This document shows positions 1-9,600 of a stretch of 32,632 bases of DNA, piece after piece. The translations under genes were made by a program, and so were the position numbers. The first letter of the stretch is position 1; the number at the start of each line of letters is the position of its first letter. A model generated the notes under the pieces. It saw nothing but the letters and a program-made list of their open reading frames with translations. It made no database searches and had not been told where the DNA came from. Origin of the DNA: Sulfuritalea sp. (GTDB lineage: Bacteria; Pseudomonadota; Gammaproteobacteria; Burkholderiales; Rhodocyclaceae); contig JAIPCF010000029.1 of assembly GCA_021738385.1 (NCBI GenBank), positions 1-32,632 on the forward strand. The letters are read 5' to 3'.

Positions 1-93
1 CTACCACTACCTGCCAGCGACCGCCAGCGTCTGCTCGATATGACTCCCGCCTCCTACATAGGCAAAGCCGCTGAGTTGGCAAAAAGGATTTGA
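1..93 (+). CDS. purB: Adenylosuccinate lyase, C-terminal fragment (partial)
   Basis: The first 30 codons of the window are open in frame 1 and end at TGA 91-93. The gene begins outside the window. The translated tail contains LLDMTPASYIGKAAELAKRI, which matches the conserved end of bacterial adenylosuccinate lyase; from memory, E. coli PurB ends with a similar MTPANYIGRA stretch. The enzyme acts twice in purine synthesis, on SAICAR and on adenylosuccinate, releasing fumarate each time. The stop codon lies one base before the ATG of the next gene, so the two are probably co-transcribed. The catalytic part is not visible, so the call rests on about 20 residues. Confidence 0.72.
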   Translation, partial: LPLPASDRQRLLDMTPASYIGKAAELAKRI

Positions 94-94
94 A

Positions 95-424
95 ATGGCT
101 TTTGCCGACAACCTCAAATCACTCCCTCGAATTTCGCACATCGCGGCGATCCAGCTTCTCGACAGCGATGGCGCAGTTTGCGGGACCATCGAAAACAAGC
201 CAGGACAAACCGGTTCGCTGGCGATCTATAACCACTTGAGTCAGGTGTACGGCGCGATCAACAACGAAGCGGCCAAGAAAGGCCTGGAACTTTTTTCAGA
301 GCACGCTGATGATGCGCGCCAGAACCCTGGTAAACACCCAAATATCGATCGTCTTCTGACACTGCTCGGCAAGGAAAAAGGTCAGCTACGCATCAAACAC
401 ATTTTTGCGACAAGCGTTGATTAA
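95..424 (+). CDS. Small conserved protein, DUF2322-like
   Basis: This is a 109-residue soluble protein with no signal peptide or membrane segment. The start is supported by an AAGGA ribosome-binding site overlapping the end of purB, eight to nine bases before the ATG. Its sequence (AAIQLLDSDG, then GTIENKPGQTGSLAIYNHL, ending with GKHPNIDRLL) resembles what I remember of the DUF2322 family of small proteobacterial proteins of about 100 residues. No function is known to me. The 1-nt gap to purB suggests co-expression with purine synthesis, but that is an inference. The family call comes from memory of the motif and not from a search. Confidence 0.68.
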   Translation: MAFADNLKSLPRISHIAAIQLLDSDGAVCGTIENKPGQTGSLAIYNHLSQVYGAINNEAAKKGLELFSEHADDARQNPGKHPNIDRLLTLLGKEKGQLRIKHIFATSVD

Positions 425-533
425 TCTCCGCGCTCTAGGTGAAGACTCAGGCTGAACTATTGACGGGACAGTTTCAAGACCGGCTCTGTAAGCTGCGCGA
501 AGCGCTCGAACCTCTCAACTGCGCAAGCAATCG

Positions 534-556
534 CCGTGTCACCATCGCCGAGTTTC
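534..556 (+). repeat. Dispersed 23-nt motif, copy 1 (intergenic)
   Basis: This copy matches the window consensus (CCGTNYCR followed by CCAGCGCCGACTTTT) at 20 of 23 positions, with T, G and C at positions 12, 19 and 23. It lies in the 264-base gap between the convergent DUF2322 and secF genes. It shares the CCATCGCCGA variant with the intergenic copy at 23307. I see no convincing gene in the gap. Confidence 0.6.
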
Positions 557-688
557 CGGCCGGCTACCCTGATCGAGCAAACCAAGTCCAACATTTCTGG
601 CTGCCCAAGCCAAGGAGTATCAAGTCGATTACCAGGGCCCAGAGGTATTTTCGCTTTGGGATTGCCCAAGACACCCATGTGCAAGCTG

Positions 689-1639
689 TCAGACAACGGC
701 TTCCTGCTTCTCGACCTTGGGTTGTATGAACTGCTCTCTTGAAACACCCATCCACATCACCAGAGGGCTTGCCACCAGCACGGATGAGTAGATCCCGAAT
801 AGAATGCCGATGGTCAATGCCAGAGCAAAATAGTGCAGTGCCGGGCCACCGAAAATCAACATGGAAGTTACCATCATCTGCGTGCTGCCATGGGTGATGA
901 TGGTGCGAGAAATGGTGCTGGTAATGGCATGATTGAGCACTTCCGGTGTGGTCATGCCGCGCCTCTTTTTAAAGGTTTCACGCACCCGATCAAACACCAC
1001 AACCGACTCATTGACTGAGTAGCCAAGGACCGCGAGCACCGCTGCCAATACAGGCAGCGAGAATTCCCATTGGAAGAAAGCAAAGAAGCCGAGAATAATC
1101 ACCACGTCGTGCATATTGGCAATGATTGCCGAAAGCGCAAATCGCCATTCGAAACGCATTGCCAGATAAAGCATGATTCCAATGACAACCAACAACAAGG
1201 CCAATGCACCGTCCTCAGCCAGTTCCTTGCCGACCTGGGGCCCAACGAATTCGACGCGCTTCAGCTCAAAAGCGGTACCCGACACCGTCCCACCAGTGCC
1301 GACTTTTTCCAGAGAGGCACGGACCTGATCGCCAACCTTTGATGATTCAGCACCTTTCGATAATGGCACGCGTATTAAAACGTCACGAGACGAGCCGAAA
1401 TTCTGTACCTGGGTATCGGTGAAGCCATCCACCTCCAACTGCTTGCGTATCTGCTGCAGATCCGGTGCCTGCGAATAACCCACTTCGATCAGTGTACCGC
1501 CGGTGAATTCAACCGACAGGTGCAATCCCCGACTGGCAAGGAAGAACACGGCGAGCAGGAAGGTAATCAAGGAAATGACATTGAATACCAGCGCATGGCG
1601 CATGAAGGGAATGTCTTTGCGAATACGAAAAAATTCCAT
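689..1639 (-). CDS. secF: Protein translocase subunit SecF
   Basis: SecF is an inner-membrane partner of SecD. Together they use the proton motive force to help the SecYEG channel move proteins into the periplasm. The 316-residue protein has one membrane helix near residues 16-36, a periplasmic domain that opens with the LSVEFTGGTLIEVGY motif (41-55), the FVGPQVG motif at 131-137, and five further helices. The helix-4 region reads GYSVNESVVVFDRVRE, the RND-type signature. Its ATG follows the secD stop after a single base, and the order yajC-secD-secF is the standard operon. Residues 111-119 (EKVGTGGTV) are encoded opposite one copy of the dispersed 23-nt motif, in a variable periplasmic loop. 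Length is normal for the family. Confidence 0.96.
   Translation of the reverse strand: MEFFRIRKDIPFMRHALVFNVISLITFLLAVFFLASRGLHLSVEFTGGTLIEVGYSQAPDLQQIRKQLEVDGFTDTQVQNFGSSRDVLIRVPLSKGAESSKVGDQVRASLEKVGTGGTVSGTAFELKRVEFVGPQVGKELAEDGALALLLVVIGIMLYLAMRFEWRFALSAIIANMHDVVIILGFFAFFQWEFSLPVLAAVLAVLGYSVNESVVVFDRVRETFKKRRGMTTPEVLNHAITSTISRTIITHGSTQMMVTSMLIFGGPALHYFALALTIGILFGIYSSVLVASPLVMWMGVSREQFIQPKVEKQEAVV
1285..1307 (+). repeat. Dispersed 23-nt motif, copy 2 (within secF, antisense)
   Basis: This copy matches the consensus at 22 of 23 positions when position 6 is read as Y; the only change is C to T at position 13. It runs opposite to secF and corresponds to the SecF peptide EKVGTGGTV. Confidence 0.75.
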
Positions 1640-1640
1640 G

Positions 1641-3509
1641 TCAGACTCCCGGTTTCCAGACTTGTCCGATGCTGACCGATGCCAGTTTGCGTCGGCTACC
1701 GTAGATCAGGTTGACAAGTGCTCGCGATACGACCACTGAGCTGAATATCGATGTGAGGATACCCAGACAGTGCACCACGGCAAATCCTCGCACCGGGCCT
1801 GAACCAAAAATAAGCAGCGCCACTCCGGCAATTAGCGTGGTGATATTTGAATCGAGAATCGTTGCCCAAGCGCGTTCATAGCCTGCCGTAATCGCCGCTT
1901 GTGGCGAATTCCCGCCTCGCAGCTCCTCGCGTATCCGTTCGTTGATCAGCACATTGGCGTCAATCGCCATGCCCAGTGTCAGTGCTACAGCAGCAATACC
2001 AGGCAAGGTAAGGGTGGCCTGCAGCAAGGAAAGCAACGCGATCAGAAAAAGCAAATTTGCCGACAGCGCAAAAACTGAAACAACCCCGAACAAAAGGTAG
2101 TACGCCGACATGAATACGGCGATAGCAATAAAACCCCACTGTGTCGAACTAAAGCCTTTTGCAATATTGTCCGCTCCGAGACTGGGACCAACAGTGCGCT
2201 CCTCGATGATTTCCATGGGTGCCGCAAGAGACCCGGCACGCAACAGCAGGGCCACATCGTTGGCTTCCACGGTACTCATGCGGCCAGATATCTGCACCCG
2301 GCCACCACCAATTTCCGTTCGGATAACCGGTGCGGTAACCACCTCGCCCTTGCCTTTTTCGATCAGTACGATCGCCATGCGCTTGCCAACGCTTTCCCGT
2401 GTGACATCCTTGAAAATACGGGCACCTGCTGAATCCAGGGACAAATGCACCGCCGGCTCCTGAGTCTGGCTGTCGAAGCCCGGCTGAGCGTCTGTCAAGC
2501 GTTCACCCGTCAAGACCACCTGCTTTTTGACAAGCAGCGGACTGCCCCCGCGCTCGACAAAATACTCGGTACCAGGCGGGGGCTGACCTCGAGCAGCGCG
2601 CTCGATAATGTCGGGATTGGCACTTGCTTCATCATCCACCATGCGCACTTCAAGTGTCGCGGTACGACCAAGAATGTCCTTAGCCTTGGCGGTATCCTGC
2701 ACTCCAGGCAATTGAACAACAATTCGGTCCGCGCCCTGTTGCTGAATAACCGGCTCGGCAACGCCGAGTTCGTTGATGCGGTTGTGCAAGGTCGTTATAT
2801 TTTGTTTGACCGCGAAAGCCTGAATACGTTTCTGTGCCTCAGGTTTGAGCGTTGCAACCAACTTCAGATTTTCGCCATCCTGCGCCTCTACGAGTTGGAG
2901 ATCAGGTTGATTGTCGATCAAATAGACAAGCGCCTTTTCCCGAGTTTCTGCATCGCGAAACCTTATCGTCACACTTTGCCCATCGCGGGTGATACCGCTA
3001 TGTCGGATGTTCTTGTCGCGCAGCAGACTGCGCAAATCAGCACCCGTTGAGTCAAGACGTTTGGTCAGTGCGCCCTTCATGTCCACTTGCAACAGAAAAT
3101 GCACGCCGCCACGCAGATCGAGGCCGAGGTACATGGGAAGGGCATGCATCCCCGTCAGCCAGTTCGGAGAATCGGACACCAAATTCAGCGCAACGCTATA
3201 GCTCGCGTCGGCAGCGACAGGATTTAGCGCCTTCTCTATGACATCTTTGGCCTTGATCTGGCTGTCCGTATCGGCAAGGCGCACCCGGATGCTGGTCAGA
3301 TCGAGAACAATTCCCTGCGGTGTAATCGACGCCGACTTCAGCACTTCTTCCACTTGCGCCATGAGTTTGGCGTCAACTTTATGTGTCGACTTGACGCTTG
3401 CCACCTGGACGGCAGGCGCTTCGCCGAAAAAGTTGGGCAGGGTATAGAGCAGTCCAAGCACCAAGGCAATCAGCACCGTGGCGTTTTTCCAGAGGGGATA
3501 GCGATTCAT
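1641..3509 (-). CDS. secD: Protein translocase subunit SecD
   Basis: SecD is the large partner of SecF in the proton-driven Sec accessory complex. The 622-residue protein starts with a membrane helix (residues 8-28). A large periplasmic region follows, with the LGLDLRGGVHF motif at 128-138 and a P1-type head. The C-terminal membrane domain carries GMAIDANVLINERIREEL, the conserved helix-4 segment, and ends near LVNLIYGSRRKLASVSIG. The length is that of a typical beta- or gammaproteobacterial SecD. It follows yajC after 45 bases and is one base from secF, so the three are read as one unit downstream of tgt. There are no frameshifts or missing motifs. Confidence 0.97.
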   Translation of the reverse strand: MNRYPLWKNATVLIALVLGLLYTLPNFFGEAPAVQVASVKSTHKVDAKLMAQVEEVLKSASITPQGIVLDLTSIRVRLADTDSQIKAKDVIEKALNPVAADASYSVALNLVSDSPNWLTGMHALPMYLGLDLRGGVHFLLQVDMKGALTKRLDSTGADLRSLLRDKNIRHSGITRDGQSVTIRFRDAETREKALVYLIDNQPDLQLVEAQDGENLKLVATLKPEAQKRIQAFAVKQNITTLHNRINELGVAEPVIQQQGADRIVVQLPGVQDTAKAKDILGRTATLEVRMVDDEASANPDIIERAARGQPPPGTEYFVERGGSPLLVKKQVVLTGERLTDAQPGFDSQTQEPAVHLSLDSAGARIFKDVTRESVGKRMAIVLIEKGKGEVVTAPVIRTEIGGGRVQISGRMSTVEANDVALLLRAGSLAAPMEIIEERTVGPSLGADNIAKGFSSTQWGFIAIAVFMSAYYLLFGVVSVFALSANLLFLIALLSLLQATLTLPGIAAVALTLGMAIDANVLINERIREELRGGNSPQAAITAGYERAWATILDSNITTLIAGVALLIFGSGPVRGFAVVHCLGILTSIFSSVVVSRALVNLIYGSRRKLASVSIGQVWKPGV

Positions 3510-3554
3510 GGCGTGTTAGCCGTGCCGTGTTGAAGCGGCCGGCCTAAATGAAAA

Positions 3555-3896
3555 CTACAGGTTTTTCAGCGATCCCTTGGGCAGCAGCGCGCCCACGGAG
3601 TTCTTCTGCACGGTAATCACTACCGGGCCATCCTTGGCTTCGGCCACTTCAAGACTGAGGTAGTTCTCGCCCACCTTGGAAATGCGACCGGCGATACCAC
3701 CCTGAGTGACAACTTCATCGCCCTTGGCCAGTTCGCTAACCATTTTCTGTTGCTCCTTGGCCTTTTTCATTTGTGGTCGGATCATCACGAACCACAGCAC
3801 AATGAACATCAGGATGATGGGCAGCATACTCATCAGGCCACCCGATGGGTCGGCCCCTGCACCCGCTGCTTGCGCGTAAGCATTTGAAATCAGCAC
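3555..3896 (-). CDS. yajC: Sec translocon accessory protein YajC
   Basis: YajC is a small inner-membrane protein that associates with SecD and SecF. The 113-residue product has a short N-terminus, one membrane helix (about 23-40, MLPIILMFIVLWFVMIRPQ) and the family signature MIRPQMKKAKEQQKMVSELAKGDEVVTQGGIAGRI. The start is a GTG at 3894-3896, preceded by GGAG seven bases upstream (GGAGATTTATAGTG); no better ATG lies nearby. It sits between tgt and secD on the same strand, as in most proteobacteria, and is probably transcribed from the queA-tgt promoter. The residue just before the helix is part of an SNAYAQAAGAGA stretch typical of the family. Confidence 0.95.
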   Translation of the reverse strand: MLISNAYAQAAGAGADPSGGLMSMLPIILMFIVLWFVMIRPQMKKAKEQQKMVSELAKGDEVVTQGGIAGRISKVGENYLSLEVAEAKDGPVVITVQKNSVGALLPKGSLKNL

Positions 3897-3932
3897 TATA
3901 AATCTCCAAATATGTCGGACATAACCGTCGAA

Positions 3933-6069
<2,137 letters not shown>

Positions 6070-6142
6070 CAGAATGGCAGGCGAAAATCAACTGGAGCAA
6101 CGAAGTATTGCTCGGATTTTTGGATCTATGCTTGATTAGCGC

Positions 6143-6841
6143 TCAATCCGCCGCCCTGCTAAAGCCAGTACGTTTGAGTACTGACAGATCAACCAGTATC
6201 AACTGACCATCCTCTTCTTCGATAAGCCCCTGTAGAAGCAGATCACGCATTACTCGACTGACCATTTCGCGCGAAGCACCGATCATCTTCGCGATGTCCT
6301 GCTTGGAAATCTTGTGTGTGACAACCTGGCGTCCATCGACATTTTCCGAGGATTCAAGCAGCAACCTCGCCACACGGCCATACACATCGAGCAAGGCTAA
6401 ACTCTCAATATTGCGGTCCGCCAGGCGCAAGCGCTTGGTCAAATTTCGCATGATGAAGAGGGAGACATCCGGATTCTCGATCAGACACTGCTTGAAATCA
6501 GCTTTGCCGATCATCACTACCTCGCTAGGCTCTACTGCAAGAACCGTCGCAGACCGCGGATGGTCATCGAGAACGCCCATTTCACCGAACAACTCTCCAG
6601 GACCAAGCATTGAGAGGATAACCTCGCGCCCCTCCTGATCGCTCACCTGTACCTTCAGAGCGCCTGACAGAACAAAATAGATGTTGTCCGTGCGGTCACC
6701 ATCATGCAAGACAACTGTGTTTCGTGGGATCTGGCGCAGCATCGCGACCCGGGTCAAGGGTTCGAGACATCCGTCGTCGAGCGTCTCAAAAATCGGTAGT
6801 GCCCGAAGCACCGTAAGCGAAACCCCAGATTTTGCCGACAT
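6143..6841 (-). CDS. Crp/Fnr-family transcriptional regulator, Crp type
   Basis: This 232-residue cytoplasmic DNA-binding regulator has an N-terminal cyclic-nucleotide-binding barrel (about 20-135) and a C-terminal winged helix-turn-helix (about 165-225, KISKQDIAKMIGASREMVSRVMRDLLLQGLI). The phosphate-binding cassette reads GELFGEMGVLDDHPRSATV. It keeps the Arg-Ser pair used by E. coli CRP to hold cAMP, which suggests a cyclic nucleotide ligand. There is no N-terminal cysteine cluster, so it is not an oxygen-sensing Fnr. I chose ATG 6841 because GGAGGG lies nine bases upstream and the frame begins MSAKSGVSL, the usual N-terminus. The frame stays open 44 codons further upstream without family similarity. 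A GTG at 6844 is an alternative start. Targets are unknown; sox or que genes next door may be chance neighbours. Confidence 0.88.
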   Translation of the reverse strand: MSAKSGVSLTVLRALPIFETLDDGCLEPLTRVAMLRQIPRNTVVLHDGDRTDNIYFVLSGALKVQVSDQEGREVILSMLGPGELFGEMGVLDDHPRSATVLAVEPSEVVMIGKADFKQCLIENPDVSLFIMRNLTKRLRLADRNIESLALLDVYGRVARLLLESSENVDGRQVVTHKISKQDIAKMIGASREMVSRVMRDLLLQGLIEEEDGQLILVDLSVLKRTGFSRAAD

Positions 6842-6957
6842 CACAACTTGCCCTCCGTAGAACTGAACAACTACCAAGACTATGTAGTGTAATCCGTAAT
6901 TTCGCCAGCCGTTCCTGTGCGTCCAATGCCGGTAGAAGTGCAAACACCCGAGTTTCC

Positions 6958-6977
6958 CAGGATGTCTGGACATCCTG
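6958..6977. repeat. Perfect 9-bp inverted repeat between tRNA-Leu and the crp-type gene
   Basis: CAGGATGTC (6958-6966) and GACATCCTG (6969-6977) are perfect inverted repeats with a two-base centre. The short centre fits a protein-binding palindrome better than a terminator, and no T-run follows on either strand. It lies about 117 bases upstream of the crp-type start and about 57 bases downstream of the tRNA 3' end. The left arm recurs at 7120-7128, just upstream of the tRNA. Confidence 0.5.
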
Positions 6978-7033
6978 CCTATCCGCTACTACATGTGCGA
7001 TCAGATCGAGCTACGCTGAGATTTAAGCGCTTA

Positions 7034-7118
7034 TGGTGCCGGGGGGGGAAGTCGAATCCCCACGCCTTGCGGCGGCGGTGTTTGAGACCGCTACGTCTAC
7101 CGATTCCGTCACCCCGGC
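7034..7118 (-). tRNA. tRNA-Leu (anticodon CAA)
   Basis: On the minus strand the 85-base gene begins GCCGGGG and ends CCCCGGC-ACCA, giving a perfect seven-pair acceptor stem with encoded CCA. The anticodon stem GCGGT/ACCGC closes the loop CTCAAAC, whose middle triplet CAA reads UUG leucine codons. A long variable arm (CGCC, loop GCAA, GGCG) marks a class II tRNA, as expected for leucine. The T arm is GGGGA-TTCGACT-TCCCC. A good promoter lies upstream. The tRNA explains the GC-rich block here and rules out the short open frames that cross it. Confidence 0.95.
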
Positions 7119-7128
7119 CCAGGATGTC
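7118..7128 (+). repeat. Second copy of CCCAGGATGTC, flanking tRNA-Leu
   Basis: The 11-mer CCCAGGATGTC occurs here and again at 6956-6966, so identical words flank the tRNA gene on both sides. On the tRNA-sense strand this copy puts GACATCCTGGG directly against the mature 5' end. It could base-pair with the trailer arm CAGGATGTC (minus strand, 6977-6969). Confidence 0.45.
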
Positions 7129-7161
7129 GCAGAACGACAATTACTTCACTGCGAGGCGCGC

Positions 7162-7190
7162 ATTATCCGACAAACTTCCTCGTCCGACAA
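7162..7190 (-). promoter_or_regulatory. Promoter of tRNA-Leu
   Basis: On the minus strand, TTGTCG (7190-7185, 4 of 6 to the -35 consensus) is followed by a 17-base spacer and GATAAT (7167-7162, 5 of 6 to the -10 consensus). The next bases are GCGCGCC, a GC-rich discriminator of the kind seen at stringently controlled stable-RNA promoters. Transcription would start near 7155, about 37 bases before the mature tRNA. Confidence 0.65.
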
Positions 7191-7834
7191 TGTCCAAGGA
7201 CTGAAACTGTCGCCACAAAACGTTAATGTCTCTTCGTGAGCAGCGTCACAAGCAAGAAATTCATCCTAATCACAGGACTAAAGTTGGTGGAAACTTACGA
7301 CGTCCCATAAGAAAAGTCGATGGCAAGCTATCCTATTTCCAAAGAATAATTCAATTTGTGGTCGTCAAAATCGCCCCAAATGATGCATAGCAACAGAATT
7401 CGCGATGGCAAATCGCCCCCAACCCAGCGTCTTTTAAATTACCCACGTCACGACTCAAACGTTTGTCTCGATACGATGCAAACGCGGGACGCTCTATGCC
7501 ACTCGAGTACGACGCTACCCTCCAGAACATCCTTTCAAAGCCAAACGATTTGTCATTCCAGTTTACTCTGGTAAATATGAAGTTGAAAAACCCGGTCAAG
7601 GATGGTCATATTCTTTACGATCGAGCGGCATTAAACTGATATTTTTCAGATCTTCGACTCACGCCAACTGCTGCACCGCGACAAAAAAGGCGACGAATTC
7701 CAAAGTAGCTTTATTCCATTGCCTGATTGATTTCTCGAATAGATTTTTCCCATTTACGCTGTTCGGATAGTGTGCAAGACTCGGCTTCTCGATGAACCCT
7801 TGACGCTTTCTTTCTGATCCACAAAGTGTTAGGT
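7191..7834. other. Long intergenic stretch without a recognisable gene
   Basis: This is the largest gap in the window. It lies between the tRNA-Leu promoter on one strand and the sox operon on the other. It is visibly richer in A and T than its surroundings. Open frames here (for example 7351-7599 on the minus strand and 7356-7574 on the plus strand) show no family similarity that I can see, no ribosome-binding sites and no domain features. I find no tRNA, strong terminator or copy of the dispersed motif. It probably contains sox regulatory DNA and could hide a small RNA. Confidence 0.5.
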
Positions 7835-7864
7835 TTGCTCGCGAAACAGCTATAGATCTAAAAT
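7835..7864 (+). promoter_or_regulatory. Possible soxY promoter
   Basis: TTGCTC (7835-7840) and TAAAAT (7859-7864, 5 of 6) are 18 bases apart and lie just before the GGAGG ribosome-binding site of soxY (7873-7877). This would leave a very short leader. An alternative -10, TATAGA at 7851, overlaps it. The -35 is weak (3 of 6), so an activator may be needed or the true promoter may lie further upstream. Confidence 0.25.
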
Positions 7865-7887
7865 AATGATACGGAGGTAAATCAAGC

Positions 7888-8364
7888 ATGGAAATGAACG
7901 TGACTCGGAGAACCGTACTTCGCGGCGCCGGAAGCCTGGGAGCGCTGTCCGCACTCATCGCAGCCGGGGCACTAAAACCTGCAGCGGTCTTTGCGGCTGA
8001 ATGGAACAAGGGGGCCTTTGAAGCGCGTGATTCAGCAGGGGTACTCAAAAGTATCGGAGCGGAATCTGCAACTGAAAACAACAAACTGGTTCTCAAAGTA
8101 CCCGATATCGCGGAAAACGGGGCCGTAGTACCTGTAGAAGTCGTCAGCGGTATTCCCAACACAACATCGATCGCGATTCTGGTTGAGAAAAATCCTTTGC
8201 CACTTTCTGCTTATTTCGACTTTTCCAATGGCGCACTGCCGGAAGTGGCCGTTCGTCTCAAATTGGGACAAACGTCATTGATTAAAGCGGTTGCCAAGGC
8301 GGACGGCAAATTTTTTATCGCGCAAAAAGAAGTCAAGGTCACCGTTGGCGGCTGCGGCGGCTAA
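7888..8364 (+). CDS. soxY: Sulfur-carrier protein SoxY
   Basis: SoxY carries the growing sulfur intermediate of thiosulfate oxidation on a C-terminal cysteine and works as a heterodimer with SoxZ in the periplasm. The 158-residue protein ends GGCGG, the swinging-arm motif, with Cys156 as the carrier. A twin-arginine signal (TRRTVLRGAGSLGAL, residues 6-20) ends near AVFA-AEW, so the folded SoxYZ pair is probably Tat-exported. The ribosome-binding site GGAGG lies ten bases before the ATG; a second ATG two codons later is possible. It is the first gene of soxYZAXB, and the sulfur cycle depends on SoxXA loading it and SoxB releasing sulfate from it. Confidence 0.96.
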   Translation: MEMNVTRRTVLRGAGSLGALSALIAAGALKPAAVFAAEWNKGAFEARDSAGVLKSIGAESATENNKLVLKVPDIAENGAVVPVEVVSGIPNTTSIAILVEKNPLPLSAYFDFSNGALPEVAVRLKLGQTSLIKAVAKADGKFFIAQKEVKVTVGGCGG

Positions 8365-8393
8365 TCAGACCATTAGATTAAGGGGAATACATC

Positions 8394-8705
8394 ATGTCAG
8401 ATCCGATGAAAATTCGCGCCAAGATGAATGGCGATGTCGCAGAAATTAGGGTGTTAATGGGGCATCCGATGGAAACCGGTCAACGCAAAGACGCTGCGGG
8501 CAAACCTATACCACCCCATTTCATTCAGTCAATGACGGTGGAGGTCGGCGGCAAAATGATCGTCGATGGTCAAATTGGCACCTCCGTCTCACGCAACCCG
8601 GTCTTCGGCTTCAAGATGAAAGGGGCCAAGTCAGGCGACAAGGTTGTAATCAGTTGGGTAGACAACAAGGGAGATAAAAGGTCGGACTCCGTCGCAATCG
8701 CTTGA
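8394..8705 (+). CDS. soxZ: Sulfur-oxidation protein SoxZ
   Basis: SoxZ is the immunoglobulin-fold partner of SoxY; together they are the carrier used by the other Sox enzymes. The 103-residue protein has no signal peptide and is expected to be co-exported with SoxY. The start is supported by AGGGGAA nine bases upstream. Family-typical stretches include KIRAKMNGDVAEIRVLMGHPMETGQRKD, IPPHFIQSMTV and SVSRNPVFGFKMKGAKSGDKVVISWVDNKGD. It follows soxY after 29 bases. Length and motifs are normal. Confidence 0.96.
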   Translation: MSDPMKIRAKMNGDVAEIRVLMGHPMETGQRKDAAGKPIPPHFIQSMTVEVGGKMIVDGQIGTSVSRNPVFGFKMKGAKSGDKVVISWVDNKGDKRSDSVAIA

Positions 8706-8772
8706 TCCTATCCGTCACACCCTGCCTAAGCCGGAAACAAGAACCCGGCGGCAAGCCCCTGGAGGAGAAATC

Positions 8773-9582
8773 ATGAAATATCGCATCGCTATCATGGCTG
8801 CGCTCGTGGCAACTTGGACTGGACCCGTTCTGGCCCAGGAAAAAGACCCGACAATCGCTGGCATCGAGAAATACCGCGAGATGCTGGGCGACGACAATCC
8901 CGCCGAACTGTATGAGGCCCGCGGCGAAATTCTTTGGAAAAAAGCCGACGGGCCCAACAGGGTGTCGCTGGAAAAGTGTGACCTTGGTCTAGGCCCAGGC
9001 GTCGTTAAAGGCGCTTATGCGCAGTCACCTCGCTACTTTGCAGATGCTGACCGCGTCATGGATATCGAAACCCGCATCAACTGGTGTCGGGAGAAAATTC
9101 AGGGATTTAGCTCCGCCGACGTCAAGAAAAAGCCTTTTGGCAGCGCAGACAAGCCTTCCCAGATAGAGGATCTGCTGGCCTATGTGGTGACGGCTTCAAA
9201 AGGAATGAAGATCGCACCACCCAACAGCCATCCGAAAGAAAAGGAAGCCTATGAGCTCGGGAAGGCATTGTTCTTTGTCCGGGCCGGCCCTTATGACTTT
9301 TCCTGCGCATCATGCCATGGTGAAGACGAAAAGCGGATACGCCTACAGGGTCTTCCCAACCTGACTACACCGCGAGACACCAAAGCGTCCCATGCGGCTT
9401 GGCCGGCCTATCGCGTTTCAACCAGTCGCCTGCATTCCATGCAGTGGCGTATCAATGACTGCTATCGTCAGCAGCGCTTTCCGGAACCGGGATACATGAC
9501 CGACTCGGTCAACGCGCTCATTACCTACCTTGCAGTTACCGGTGAGGGCGAGTTGTACAAAGGCCCATCACTGAAGCGCTAA
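8773..9582 (+). CDS. soxA: L-cysteine S-thiosulfotransferase subunit SoxA (monoheme type)
   Basis: SoxA with SoxX couples thiosulfate oxidatively to the SoxY cysteine. The 269-residue protein has a Sec signal (residues 1-21, ending VLAQ). The only heme-binding site is CASCH at 178-182. Cys230, in the DCYRQQRF segment, is the expected persulfide-modified active-site heme ligand. The N-terminal half has Cys69 and Cys105 but no CxxCH, so the first heme of diheme SoxA proteins is absent, as in known monoheme SoxA. A strong GGAGGAG lies seven bases before the ATG. It is followed by soxX after 18 bases. Confidence 0.95.
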   Translation: MKYRIAIMAALVATWTGPVLAQEKDPTIAGIEKYREMLGDDNPAELYEARGEILWKKADGPNRVSLEKCDLGLGPGVVKGAYAQSPRYFADADRVMDIETRINWCREKIQGFSSADVKKKPFGSADKPSQIEDLLAYVVTASKGMKIAPPNSHPKEKEAYELGKALFFVRAGPYDFSCASCHGEDEKRIRLQGLPNLTTPRDTKASHAAWPAYRVSTSRLHSMQWRINDCYRQQRFPEPGYMTDSVNALITYLAVTGEGELYKGPSLKR

Positions 9583-9600
9583 CACGGAGGAAAAAAGACC

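Noticed and set aside
439-729. Open frame of 96 codons on the plus strand between the DUF2322-like gene and secF, and overlapping frames on both strands
   Set aside because: No ribosome-binding site, no recognisable domain, and several competing frames of similar length. One reading (VDYQGPEVFSLWDCP) and one minus-strand reading (LVIDLILLGLGSQ) looked protein-like, but neither extends into a coherent protein.
6095-6113. Hairpin GAGCAA/TTGCTC between queA and the crp-type gene as a terminator
   Set aside because: The stem has only six pairs with a seven-base loop, and the T-run is on the wrong strand for the upstream gene.
6842-6973. 44-residue N-terminal extension of the crp-type protein
   Set aside because: It has no similarity to the family and would run through the palindrome region. 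GGAGGG directly precedes the later start.
7659-8162. 167-codon minus-strand frame opposite the start of soxY
   Set aside because: It is a shadow of soxY. It overlaps the Tat signal region, shows no family motif, and the soxY frame is certain.
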